64,000 nt of DNA from Ramazzottius varieornatus (lineage: Eukaryota > Tardigrada > Eutardigrada > Parachela > Ramazzottiidae): contig BDGG01000008.1 of NCBI GenBank assembly GCA_001949185.1, forward strand, positions 1,423,648 through 1,487,647, written 5' to 3'. Position numbers and translations under genes: made by a program. Each line of letters begins with the position of its first letter. The stretch's first letter is position 1. Under the pieces are notes generated by a model that saw only the letters and a program-made list of their open reading frames with translations, made no database searches and was not told where the DNA came from. This document shows positions 35,736 to 47,900 of the stretch, in pieces.

Positions 35736-38700
35736 TCACCGCGTGGCGCCCAGCGACGCCGACATTTCACAGAAAGACGTCGAGGCAAGCCCCTTCGCCA
35801 TTTCCAGATGAAGATCCGAGTGAATGTCCGGGGATGAGGAACTCTTTCCGTCACCGCACGACATGGCCGAGTGCGGCGTCGATGGTTCTCCATGACCAAT
35901 CTGCAAAGGTAACAGCAACAGTCGTCAAGCTCAATCTTTCCAGGCTGTTGAAGGAAGGCTTCATCGAACTTGAAAAGCGAAAATCCAGCCTATCGTACGC
36001 CTGCATACAGCAAAGTATGAATGTTCGTTCCCAAGCGTATGCAGGTGGTCGTCTCATAACGAAGCTAAGTAACGAGTACCTACATACAGACACGACAGCG
36101 ACAACTGCTTGGTCGTTGTACGCAGGTGTATGATGTCGGGGCAATTTCGTTGTTTTTTAGCAAAATAAACTGTCAAGTTTGAAGTTTAAACTTTTGATTT
36201 TTTCAAGGTTTACTTACACTTCTAGAAGTGCAGACTGGTGTCATGAGCTCGATGACATCCTCAAAGTCGAGGGGGACAGTGCCGAAAGACAGATCGATGT
36301 GAGCAGGTGTGCCAAGCATGGTAATGTCTTCGAACGAGCGTCGCGTGATGATGGAGCCGGTGCGTGTCGAGCTACGTCGGTGAGTGCGAAACTGGTCGCG
36401 CGGCGGAGTGATCATGGCTGAGATCTCTTCCGAGAAGGCCGTGGGCATGGGAAAAACCCCGGACACAGGAGATGCACGCAGTCCTTCCGGCGAACCGTCC
36501 ACCTGGACTATGCCTGGACCTGTCGTGGCCGGAAACATGCTCCCCTCCAACCGGTGGGCATACTTGCCCTGCATGCTATCCTCACTTCCGGGCTTTAGAC
36601 ACGAGGGAATCGCCATACGCTGTAACGAACAAACCACACAAAATTAACTTCAATCTAGTTGAATTTGATCTCTCCGAATTCAAAATTTAGTGCCGGTTAT
36701 ATACAACACGAAAATGTATGGGAGCTCGGCAAAAAAACTCAGCAAGATCGTTCGTTCCAAGTGGTGCACGCTTTCAGCCAGTAACGCTAGAAGCATACGC
36801 CACTCGAAGGAACGATCTTGTTGAGTATGTTTTCCCGACTCCCATGAATGCAGACCAGGATGCAGATCAGAAAAAATGCGGGATTGCTTTCAATAAAACT
36901 GACTCAAGAATTAGAGCCTGGAAGGAAGATTGATTTAGCGTCACAAAATCTGTAAACTGACCCCCATCTTATTCTTCAGGTCGACAGCGACTCTGCCCAG
37001 ACCGCGAAAGGGTCTTGCACTTCGCGGAGTGGCAAAGCCGTGGGTGCCGTTCTTCTTCTGGCTCTTGTTGAAGGCGATAGGAAGGACAGCGCCGGCGATG
37101 TCCGGATGGAAGTGAGGTTGCGGATGAGGGAAGTCCAGCTTCGGCATCGGACTGTTCTTCCTCAATGTTGCCCAGCTCGCTGAAAGAACAGAGACCCCGC
37201 ATCGAGACACTACATTTAAATTCTAACGGTGGTTCAAGTCTTACAATCATCGGCGTCCTGAACTATCGTGGCAGCTGATTCAACCGGGAGGAATGCGTGA
37301 GGGTTGACTATGAAGAACTCCATCAAGTACATCATAGCTTGAAACTGTCGTCCGTCTAGGACGCGCTGTGCGTACGATCCTATGAACAGGTTTGGACAAC
37401 AGATGGCCAAGTTACGCGCGCTCATTCCATTCTTGTCCGAATCTTTGGCGATGCTCGACATCACCTATAAAAAAAACTTCCTTCAAGTCCGAAGCCGACT
37501 CAGTAAAATTCCGAGGAATATTTGTGAGCAGGCAAACTCGATCAAATTGCTTTTCACCAACTGGCGCACCACTCAGCCAATAACCGTGCAAACATGTGCC
37601 ACTGAGAAAATCTGGTCGAGTTTGTTTATAAATGTCAAAACTTCGTGGAACGCATTCGGCTTTCGAATAGTTCGACCTTTTGAATAAATCGACCAGATTT
37701 TCTCGAACTGCATACCAGAGAAATGTACGCCATGGTTTCTTTGTATCGCTTTGGTACAAAACTAGCCAGGTGGACTAAGATCCTGCAAGCTTCTTCCTTC
37801 GTCAGCTTTCCCGTAGAGAGGCGTTCAAAGACCTTCAGGAAGTAACCCGTAATCACATCAGGAAGAAGGGGAGAGGGAAGTTCTCGTGCCCTTCAACGGA
37901 AAGAAGATTAACAGGTGAGAACATTGTACACACTGAAAATTTCTACAATAGAGCCGAAGAAATTCCAAAATTTATATCGACGAAGGCAATTAGTTTTTCT
38001 GGTAATGTCAGTCTAAGATATTATGAGATGTTCCAGGCGCACCACTGTTTCAGCAGACCACAGTAATCGTGAGCGTGAAGGTTGGGGATGGCGTCGAGGG
38101 AATTTCCATTTTCAATGGAATCCTGGAATAAGAAAATATTATCCGTATTATTACTGTATCTGTTCGATTATTTTGTTTGTTCCAAGAATCCGCAGTGTGG
38201 TTCCGATTACTGAATTTTGTAGGTGTGAATAGCGTAGGACTTACAATAGCCACTTCAAGGCGTTTCGCGTTGGGAGGGATCCTGAAGAGGCCAGTTGTAC
38301 CATCGCATTTCAAGAGTCTGTCTCCCAGTTCCTTGATGAACCTAGAAAGTACCAAAACATCCCCATAAAATGAGAATATGCATTCCTGATACAAGATAAG
38401 AGCCTGACAAGAGGAAACCCCAATGGAGGCTAGCGTGCTCAATCTGATAAACCGCGCGCGCTGATTAGGTTTGCAATTTCTCTGCACAACACAAAGGCCA
38501 AAAACAGGATACGCAGAAAAATCAATCTCGACCTCGAATACAAAGAGCCAGTTCATTGCAACGTTCATTCAGGATGTCTATTCTTTGAGAAAAGATCTTC
38601 CTGATTAGAAAAATCATTGGTCAAGAACAGCCCAGGCCAGCTTCGAAAACAGAGGACCACACCCAACAGACACTCACCTAGGTACAGGCAGAAGTGCAGG

Positions 38701-39372
38701 CGGTGCGTTCATGTGTATGTAGGTGCGTGTCGCAATATGCAAGTTTAGCTATTAAACTGGGTGCCTGCACCCCAAAGACAGCTACCGGGATACAGATCCT
38801 CCACGTATAACACGCACACTTCGGATATCTGTGCTTGTCGCAAAAGTGCGCAGAGCCCCTGATTACCGCGCGGTGGTTACGGTAAGCAAGCAATCAACTG
38901 GAACTCCCGCAATTTCCGAATGGTGGGAAAAATCACGTTTTTTAGACAGCTAACCAATATTCTCCTTGAAAAAAAATATGTAAAGTAGATACAGCACTTA
39001 CGCAGGAATAGTCACACGGTAGGATCGACGTTTGTACTCGATAAGAGCCGGTGCAGGCTTGAGAGATTCCAAGGGAAGGCCAAAGACGAAGGCGTCCGAC
39101 TTCGCTATCGATGGAACTTCGGGCATATTCTTTGACGCGACGAAGTCCACTTCGTCTCGTAATTTCTGGAAACAAAGCATCTATTCTTCCACCGAGCACA
39201 GCAAACATAAACGTATAATCCACAGGAAGAAAGCGAATTATTTGAACGTAAGAAAACCCACTTGCGCTTTATCCAAGTTTTTCCTCAGCAGTTTCGGATC
39301 ATCTCCGAGCTTTCTCGACAGGATCTTCACGGAAGCCACCGGATCCTCCATCGCCGTGCAGCACGATGTCAT
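35736..39372 (-). CDS. RhoGAP-domain protein, 543 aa
   Basis: GTPase-activating protein for a Rho-family GTPase. Exons 39262-39372, 39002-39165, 38245-38341, 38043-38122, 37716-37890, 37245-37464, 36962-37179, 36218-36619 and 35736-35900 total 1632 nt (543 aa), every phase consistent. The RhoGAP domain (about 70-280) contains FGLPLESL, PAFIKELGDRLL, TGLFRIPPNAKRLE with the arginine-finger position (LFR), GLLKQWARELPSPLLPD, and NGMSARNLAICCPNLF with the catalytic Asn. The C-terminal half is Pro/Ser/Thr-rich with repeated basic Ser-Thr stretches (RRSSTRTGSIITRRSF), likely disordered and phosphorylated. No BAR, SH3, PH or C1 domain is seen, so I cannot name the subfamily. Two of its introns hold hairpin elements. 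Confidence 0.88.
36718..36845. mobile_element. Hairpin repeat (MITE-like), copy 7, most complete
   Basis: 128-nt inverted structure beginning ATGGGAGCTCGG and ending CCGACTCCCAT, with paired AAGATCGTTCGTTCCA / GAAGGAACGATCTTG and core arms AAGTGGTGCACG and ATACGCCACTCG. In RhoGAP intron 36620-36961. Confidence 0.8.
37531..37624. mobile_element. Hairpin repeat (MITE-like), copy 8
   Basis: Outer arms GGCAAACTCGATCAAAT and ATCTGGTCGAGTTTG; core CAACTGGCGCACCACTC ... ATGTGCCACTGAG. In RhoGAP intron 37465-37715. Confidence 0.65.
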
Positions 39373-40544
39373 GATGAGGGATGGTCGTAACCTTGAGGCG
39401 GAAATGCAGCACAATTTACGATAGAAAGTAAAATGCGAGAGATTGCAACGAAGGCTGTCAGTATCGAATGAGTCGAGCAGTCAAGCAATCAAGCGTGACT
39501 CCCCAATGGATACCATCGTCAGTCACTGCAGCGATTGTTCTACCCGAATGGACTAGACCCAATGAACAATTTGTCCGTGACTGCTGGCACAACAAGAGCG
39601 TGCCACACCTCGGTTGCGTGGTACTTACTGGCTCGTCTTTCGTCCTTGAGGAGGCTGTAAGTGATACCGGTACGTGGGATCAGCCGGGAAGAGACCAATT
39701 GGGACCTGGAATGAGTCCCAGATCGATACTTTCTGCAAGAGAGTTGTGACAGGCGACTATTCATAGAGGACCTCTCCCTGACAGACACTCAGCTTCACCA
39801 GGCATGCAACGATACTAATCAGTTAAACGGCCCTTGCCATAAAATAAATTTCATAACAGGAAGATATGAACGGAAATGAGGATGGAAAAATGCGATTAAC
39901 GCGAGAGCGAAAAATGCTGCGATGGAATCCGCAATGAACCACAAAAGAAAAACACACCAACAACCGCCTCGCCATTGCGTTCAATGGACTCATTCGACGA
40001 GTCACAGTTCGATAAGGATCACACCTTGACCGAGCCGATATCGAGTCGATTCATTCGAAGTCACGAATATGGTGTATACAATGTGACGTCATCCGTGAGT
40101 TAACCTGGCTTCATAGATGGCGCTGTCAGCGTCGCCAACTCTAGAAAAAGTGTTGTGTCTGTCAATCGAAGTTGCTCTTCTGAATTTTTGCCATATCGCT
40201 TTTCTACGGTTTCGCCCCATGAAACGCAAAAACCGCAGAAAACACCTCTTGAGACTCCTGCGAGCAGGTATACAGCAAGGTTTCCTTCGCAAGAGCAAAA
40301 TGATGCGAGACATCACGAAAACCTAGTCGCTATGTGCGGAAGAATCGGAAAGAATTTTGTAAAGTGGCAAACAACAACTAATCGATGTAAATGTCCTGAT
40401 TTGTATTCTGAAAGGTGCAATCTATAAACGATGCCAGCAAAACAAGTGACAGAGATATCGAGAAAGGGGGAAAATATTTCAACCTGGTTCTTCCAGCTGC
40501 TGATGACCGTCACTGCTCTCCTGCTGTGCCCAATTCTAATAACT
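39373..40544. other. Intergenic region RhoGAP / TMEM14
   Basis: 1.17 kb upstream of the RhoGAP start and downstream of the TMEM14 stop, both genes on the minus strand. Small frames (39468-39749 plus, 40089-40316 minus) are unsupported. No repeat is recognised. Confidence 0.45.
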
Positions 40545-41648
40545 CTACACGATGAGCTTGTAGGCGTACTTTGCGAACATGGGAAGGCTGCAAGATAAAG
40601 ACAAGTTGTCAGTAACTCTATTTAACCCTGGGGGACTTCACAGATGATTTCTACAACGTTATTCTTACGTGGCCAGAAGCATCGCGCCCGACGGCATGAA
40701 TTTCCATCCAACAGCATAACGTTTCCCAAATACAGCCGCTATAACTCCAGTGACAACTGCAGACAAAACAATTTGATACCAGCATCCAGAGACCCATTGA
40801 CCTGAACATTCAGAGGTAAAAGAAGGATCAACTCGCACGTACTTGTGGATAACAATGTGTTGGCCGCGTTCAAGGTGACTAGGTAAGCTCCATAAGCAAG
40901 CAGGAACGAGAATATCAACCCCATTGCCAGTGACACGTGGCTTTCTGCAAAGAAGAAAGAATTCCGCACATTTACATACTCGTACGAAAATGAGTCGAGC
41001 AGTTTGCGCTAGGTTTCCGCTAGGCCATTGCCTGGACGATACTCCAGGTTAAATAAAGGTTCGGGCCAGGAATACGTCACAGCAGTCTGGTGACGCCTCC
41101 AGAGGTGTGGTTTGAACTTTTTCAAAGTCAAAAATTCGTTTCATTTCCGGAGGAGAAAATCGCCTGTTCGAGTTGGTTAGTGCTTTCTGGCTCAGTGGTA
41201 TAGCAGTTGTCCTCAAGTTAGGTGTTTGAACCGTTGCCTTGCAGCTCGTGGTAGGATCAGCGGTCATTCATGCCTCGTCGCGTCTTTTTTGCGTTTTAAA
41301 GGGTGGAACCCACTGATCGAGGAAACCTGGCGGTTAGGACCGCGCTCGACCAGCGAGCGCACAATACGTTTCAAGGCGGAGGATAGGTGTAAGCACCAAC
41401 CCGTGTGGGTTTTTGATCTTCGAGCTGCCAGGCTTGAGGTCAGGATTCTTGTCGCTTGAAAAGTCCTGTATTGAAGCAAGCTGCTAGGCTGGCCGCCAGG
41501 CGTATTCTCGTACGAGATAGTACGAGGTTCACGGAAACCCCGTGAAAGAATACTGAAACCAATGATGTGAAAACTTACTCTTCCTGATGTAGCCGAAGAT
41601 TCCACCAAACCCGACCACCGCGGCGAAGATGAATCCAAGGATGTCCAT
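40545..41648 (-). CDS. TMEM14: TMEM14-family membrane protein, 115 aa
   Basis: Small polytopic mitochondrial inner-membrane protein; vertebrate TMEM14C imports protoporphyrinogen IX for heme synthesis. Exons 41579-41648, 40843-40944, 40669-40801 and 40545-40587 (348 nt, 115 aa, normal for the family), phases consistent. Starts MDILGFIFAAVVGFGGIFGY followed by the basic IRKK, then SLAMGLIFSFLLAYGAYLV, a third span VLSAVVTGVIAAVFG, the family motif KRYAVGWKFMPSGAMLL, and a short basic end. The first intron (40945-41578) contains a tRNA-like sequence. Function is inferred from the family; heme transport is not shown for all members. Confidence 0.9.
41185..41250 (+). repeat. tRNA-like head, possible SINE
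   Basis: TGGCTCAGTGG at about 41188 fits a Pol III A box, and GTTTGAACC about 35 nt downstream resembles a B box. D-arm-like TCAGTGGTATAGC is clear, but the anticodon and acceptor stems do not fold well, so this is not a functional tRNA. It lies in TMEM14 intron 1; any SINE body would run on towards 41460. Confidence 0.35.
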
Positions 41649-42328
41649 CTCGCTAGTCGGTACACGTACTCGGTAGTTGTCGAGAAAGTTCTAACAAGGT
41701 GGAGAGAGCCGGGAAAAAGGTGAGACTGTGGGACACCCAAAATGTCTGAAGAGGAGCGCGGAATCACAAGAAAACAAACTGCAAACCGAAAGTTTGGCAA
41801 AACCACGCAAAAAATCGTGGAAATTACCCACAGGCTGCAGGTACACAGACAGTAGTAGACAGACAGTAGTAGACAGACAGTAGTCACAGTGAATCGATCA
41901 GTGAGGGAATTAGTGATTCCCCGGTCCCTTGGGGGTGAAAACTTGACCTCGACTGAAGGTCATTTGCAGCAACCAGATCGCAAACTCCATCCTGTGGCTT
42001 AACGTAAAAATTGGAAACTTACAAAAATATTCTACAATTAAATTATTCCTGACTTTTCCTGTTGTGGCTCGTGAGGATTTTATTGTACTCTGTGACGACA
42101 GCACATTTGCCGCAGTCATCAGCGCTGAATCAGGTAGCGTGGAGATCCGAGGAGGAGCACGGTAAAGTCGTAGCAGCATCTAGCGGATCCACCGGAAGAA
42201 GATACCCACTGACATCTTCCCGTTTTCGTCGAGCGTCCCTTTCACCTGTGGTGCCTGCTTCGTGGCAAACTCAAAATTCGTCTAGAGCTTTCTTGAGACA
42301 AGTATAGCCAAAGGACTGCAAGCTTGGC
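41649..42328. other. Divergent region TMEM14 / NIPP1
   Basis: 680 nt between head-to-head ATGs. It includes a 14-nt tandem repeat at 41838-41885 (unit near ACAGACAGTAGTAG, about three copies). No TATA box is recognised. Confidence 0.5.
41838..41885. repeat. Short tandem repeat, 14-nt unit
   Basis: CAGACAGTAGTAGA repeated about three times in the TMEM14/NIPP1 divergent region. Confidence 0.7.
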
Positions 42329-43790
42329 ATGTCGGAATTCAAGCCGCCCTCATGGTAAAATACGAATTTCCTGCCGTTGATCGTTTTCATCTTAGATGGC
42401 CATGACGTCACGGATGCTACAGTGTTTATAGATAGATTTATTCAGCCTCAACAATCTAGTCAACTGCCTCCTCGATCGTCGGAGGATACAGAAACATGCA
42501 AAATACAAAAGTCACACAAGTTATTACGATGTTATAGCGAATGACCCTCGCCATTAACCCAAAACTAGCAGCATGTTGTAAACCGTTGTGACGTCATGCG
42601 CTTCTGCATATGGTCTTGCTGCGGATCTACATGCAGTGAATACGTTTTTGTTTCCAGGGCAGGAACACCCGAGCCTGGCGTTCACCTCGATGTTTACAAG
42701 GATAACGCCATGATCGGAGTACGCTTTGGACAGCCCATACTACTGTACTGGATAGCTTTGACTGCGGACTTTCGTTGTAGAAATATGCGGTGGATAAGAA
42801 GAGCTACTACCTGTTCGGACGGAATCCCGACATGGTCGACTTCGCTGTGGACCATGTCTCCTGTTCCCGCGTACATGCAGCTCTCGTTCATCACAAAGCT
42901 CTAAAGAGACCATTCCTCATTGACTTAGGGAGCAGTAAGTACACGAAAAAGGTTGCATAGTAAGCCATTATCTGCCTTGTCATGACTAAGTTCCTCGTTG
43001 AAGCACATGGAACCTTTGTGGGCAATATCCGGCTGGAACCAAACAAACCTCAGCAGCTTTTCTCCGACACGTCTTTCCACTTCGGTGCTTCCACGCGACA
43101 GTATTTAGTAAAGGAGAAAGTGAAACCGGACGACAAGACGACGGAAGATGGGAAGAAGAAGGTGGAAGTAGTACTGCCCACAAACGAAAAAGAGCTCGAG
43201 GTACTTCATCTCCATCGGCATCGTATGAATCATAGTAACGCAACCCTATCTTGTTCTAGAGTCTGACGATCTACAACACTGACCAGAATGTCAAACTGAT
43301 CAACCAGAAAGTTCCCGAAGCAGCTCCAAAGAGAACCTCGTCGAAGAGGAAGCGGGTAGTTTTCAACGAGGAGGAGGACGTCATCAACCCCGAAGAGTCC
43401 GATCCGAGTGTCGGACGGTTCCAGAACCTGGTCTCCACCGAAGTGATAGCCAATACCAAAGTTTGTCTACTGTCGAACTGTTATTGCAAAATTGAAGGTC
43501 TATTTTCTGATGACGTTTCTGTCTTCCCGTAGAAAATGAAGCTGGATTCCCGCAATGCTTCGGCCAGCCACAGGATAGCCCAGCCTTTCGCAGCTTCGAG
43601 AGGTCCCGACCTTTACGGAGACCTTCCTTCTTCCGGCAGTGTCTCCTCACTACCCAACAGCGCACCGGACGTCGATGTGGAGTCGGGAAGCTCGTCACCG
43701 GTGAAGGACGAGGAGCATCACAAGAAGTACGCCAAAGAAGTATGGCCTGGAAAGCATCCTCACAGCTCGCCATCACCAGCACGGATATAA
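42329..43790 (+). CDS. PPP1R8: Nuclear inhibitor of protein phosphatase 1 (NIPP1, PPP1R8), 298 aa
   Basis: Nuclear PP1 regulator with roles in splicing and transcription. Exons 42329-42354, 42658-42718, 42781-42934, 43004-43200, 43260-43460 and 43533-43790 (897 nt, 298 aa), all phases consistent. The FHA domain (about 30-130) has YYLFGRNPDMVDFAVDH, SCSRVHAALVHH and STHGTFVGNIRLEP, including the Arg, Ser and His/Asn phosphothreonine-binding residues. The PP1-docking RVxF motif is present as RVVF in KRKRVVFNEEED. Then DPSVGRFQNLV and the conserved C-terminal KKYAKEVWPGKHPH, which in mammals binds RNA. The 26-nt first exon (MSEFKPPS) is supported by phase and by forming WAGTPEPGVHLDV at the junction. 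Head-to-head with TMEM14. Confidence 0.95.
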
Positions 43791-44909
43791 AGGCAAGACT
43801 TCCGCTTCGTACTTTTTTCTTCTTGATGCACAACAGATAAACACTCGATGAGAAAGAAAACGAAATACATCTACAACAAAAACACTGTTAACTCCTTTCA
43901 TGTTGAATTATTGCGCGCAAAATTGAATATTTTCCTGTAAATAGATTCGTACTGTGTTAGGTTACGAAAAGCCGCAGATTTCTTTTCCGAGAGACGTCGT
44001 CAGTTAATTCGGTGGCCGAAGCAATGAAGAAGCTGTGAAGAATTGGTCAAACGAGGCGTGAAATTGTTTCTTCGTCCTTTTGACCACTTCTGACATTTCG
44101 ATAATCCGAGCGTTTCATTTATGGTGAAGAATAATGGTAATCGAAATGATTGAGGTTGATTTTGTCGGGCTTGTGCCCATTGCTTGTCTCGGAAGAAGTT
44201 GTTGCAATCGAGAACTATTTACTAGGCGTCGATCAATCTTTTGATGCCGTAACTCACCTGTCTTCTTTTCAAGGTCCGATGGCGGATCGCACAAATTCGA
44301 GGTCGAGTTGGCGAAGACCCACCTTTCGATCTCACGCTGAGGCATCCACCAACACCGATGCTCACCTTTTGAGCGTAGTCTGTGTAGATTATACGGTGCT
44401 AGTTTTCGCTCAAAGCTTTAGGTCAAGTTTGCTCATCGCGAAGAGAAGCTTCAAGTGAACACATTTTTCTGGGCGGTCGTATGTCTGTTTTTCGTGATGG
44501 CGAAGAGTGGTCAGACATGTGAGAATGCATGCATGTACGTGAGCGATGTTGCGGATGCGACTCTTGAGCATCATTCCGTTGTACTTGTACGAGAGTTACA
44601 ACCACTGAAACCAGAGAACTCTGTACACTGTAGAAGCACTTGTGCGTTCTAACAATGCCGTTATTGGCGGCTGGCTTTTCATTGCGGCACACAGATATCA
44701 TCCGAAAAGCAAGCATCATTTTCCATGCCCGGATCACTGACCAGTGATTACTCTTCTGTCTGCTTCGCTTATTGAACTTCACCTACTTTTTCTAGCCCAG
44801 TGCGTGTAAAGTCTTTTGTAGCTGATGTTTGGAAGGCTGAGGCTCTAGACAGAAGAATTCATAGCGAGAACCCCGAAAGGTGTTATTCTGGGTGGCACTT
44901 CCGTTCATC
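43791..44909. other. Intergenic region NIPP1 / furrowed-like gene
   Basis: 1.1 kb holding the NIPP1 3' UTR and upstream sequence of the receptor gene. Frames at 44150-44458 (plus) and 44423-44782 (minus) overlap antisense and are unsupported. Confidence 0.45.
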
Positions 44910-47900
44910 ATGGGGAGCCTCAGTGCGAATACCCAGTTCTCTTTGCCGGATTTCCTTTTCTTGGCTCTACTACCAGTCCTAACCTTCGCTGGTAAGTCGA
45001 ACCTCCGTTACCCTTCTATCAAGTCTACCCAGAAACGTTCTTGATCTTGTTTGATGCTGATATGTGGGTGATTCGTAGAAAGGGACTGTGGATTACCGGC
45101 TATCCCGGCTCATGCCACCATCCAGTTCAACACTTTTCCGGTGAAAGCGCGGACCGTCGCCACCTACGCTTGTGACCCTGGTTATATCCTCCTCGGAAAG
45201 GAAAGGCGCAGCTGTACTGTCAACGGAACATGGACTGGATTTAATCCTCTTTGCGGTAAGCAAACTGAGCAACCTACTTCGTTCAAAGTCGGGTTTTCTG
45301 AAATTTTTAAAAAGTGGTTTCATCGAGTTTCAAGGCAATGGCAGGGTCTCAGGTGGAGCGATGGTAAGAGTAATGGATGGTTTTTTTTTGAAACTTGATT
45401 TGGTGGTTTGTGGGAAGTTACGGAGCCGACCGGACGTGGTTGCAGTGACGAACAGTATTTGATAAGTTCGGAAGCGAGAATATACAGCGGATGTTATTGA
45501 ACTGTGACGAGAATGGCCGCTCGTCCGTTATGATATTGCTGTGGTGGGGCCTCGGGGTACTTCGAGCACATTTATCGTCGCAAGTGTGGCCTCTTGCATG
45601 TCCGGTCGGCCTGGTGCCCGTCTCCTCTCTTCTTGACGTTCTTCTCGTCGCTGAATCCGCTAACTTCTTGCTCTTCTTCATCATGTCGAGTCGTGATTCA
45701 TCAAGGCCAGCCATTTATTATTCATATTTTTTGAGCGTGCTGCGAAGTTACTACATCTGTCTTCGAGGCTTGATGGATATTGGCTCGTAAATTGACGGCC
45801 ATTTGAAAGAAACTGCCCCATTGAGCCTCTGAAACTTTATGAAAACTGAACGTTCAATTGGGGAAATCAGGACAAACGAGGAAAATATTTTTGAGATTGT
45901 ATAAATAGCCCCTTTCAAGAACGAAAAGTGAAACCACCACGCAACGTGAAAACGCTCTACGAGCTAATTTGATACTCACACAAAAGTCTACAATCAGCGT
46001 GGAAGAATGTCAGATTTCGGTCGGGACCTCGGCATCTCTTACGAAGTTTCACATTCGTTTGGAACGGTTAAAGGTAGAACATTCCCTGACGTCATCATTA
46101 GGCATTCATCCGTGTTTCTTTTTGCCATAAACCCTTGAACTGGTTTTGTAGACAGTTGATAAGATACAGCCGATAAGTTCCATGATATGTGGCTGCTACA
46201 TTTGCTGTGGGATATGTTTTTCCGGTACGGCTTTTCAGTAGGACATTAACTCTTGGTTTTGCGTAGTGGTCGATGTGGCACTGGGTAAGCCGGCCAAGTC
46301 GTCCTCCCAACAAGGAAGAATCGGACCGGCCATTGCCGTCAGCGAAGAGAACCCAATAGACGTCAACGTGGCCGGGAACAGTGAAGCGGTGTGCTACAGC
46401 AGCAAGGCCGAAGTGGCCCCATGGTGGAGTGTCAACCTACTGGATTCCTACGTGGTGCATTCCGTCAGGCTGGTCGTTGGTCAGTCCTGCTGCGGTAAGA
46501 ATGGGCCATGCCTGACAGCTCATGACCGATCTGGCATTCGAAATGTCGATTCTGGTATCCTTCTGCGCTTACAGATGACGGGCCGGTGTACATTGAGGTG
46601 CGCGTCGGTAATGACCGCGACATCTCGCGCAACGCACTATGCGGTCGCTACAATGGCATCATCGGTATGTCGTTGAGATCCATTAGCCTCCAAGGAACTT
46701 TTGAACCGTCTCATCCATCAACATTTTCGTCTAAATTGTTCACGACGTTTATTGCCTTAATTTGTAAAGTGTTTTGCTCATCATTCTGCTGTCGTTCAAA
46801 CAGAAACTGGAGCGGTCCTTGACGTCCGCTGTTATCGACCATTGCGGGGAATCTTCCTCAGTGTCCACCAACTGCGCGAAGTTCCCAACACGCTCTCGCT
46901 ATGCAAAGTCCAAGCCTTCTCCGACCAAAGTAAGAACCTAAAGCCAAAAAAAACAAGTCAGAGAAATATGAAAATTCTTACTGACTTGGCCAAAGCAATC
47001 TATATGAAAATCGGTGGAAAAATGGCTTCTTAAGCAAGATCGGCAAATCTGTATTGTACGAGACCTTTCCCCAACGCTGACGAGCGTCGGTCGAAGTGAT
47101 CCAGCTCGGTTTTGAGACAATGCTCGGAATAACCGTCGACAGTCTACCAGAATAAGCTAATGTGAGTTAATTTTTGTGATTGTAGCCATTGCGGCGTTGC
47201 AGTGTCCGGTGACGGAGGAGAAAGTGGATATGGGAGATGTCTTCACCTACGGTGATCAGTGTTATCATTTCTTCAACTCGAAAGCCGACACCTGGGACAA
47301 TGCTCAGATGTACTGTAGCCGTCGCGGAGGTAGTCTAGTTTGGGGGACCAGCCCTGCCTTCCAGGTATGAATAACCTCCGTCTGCGTTTTATGCGATGGT
47401 CAAAACAATGCAGCCATGTCGGGTGACTTTTCGTAAACTCATCAAGCGTCGAGTGGTTATGAAACCAGAGATGATGTTACCCGCTGTGAATTAGACGAGG
47501 GTCGTTGTTCTTGCAGGCGTTCGTCAGCTGGGCCATGGCGCATCGCTACAACCAGTTCTCGGCCGAGAACCCTAACTACTGGATGGGCGCCACACGCGCC
47601 GACTGGACCGATGGCCAGTGGATGTGGGTCAAAGGGAGTAAGTACCAGCGATCGGGCAACGAAAACCCCACTTTTCATTTGATGGAATGATCGATCAAAC
47701 AAAATATGGACGTCAGCAAACAATCTCGGGAAGAGTGCTATTTCAAGTGACGCACGTTTCCATTGTTATCAAGTGGAGGCGTGCGCCACCTGAAGTAACG
47801 CTCTTCCACCTGAAGAATATGCTTGTTGGCCTCCCATCTTTATAAAGCGAAGGTAACTCTCAGTTCTTTGTCTACTTGGACGAACATCAGATCGACGGGT

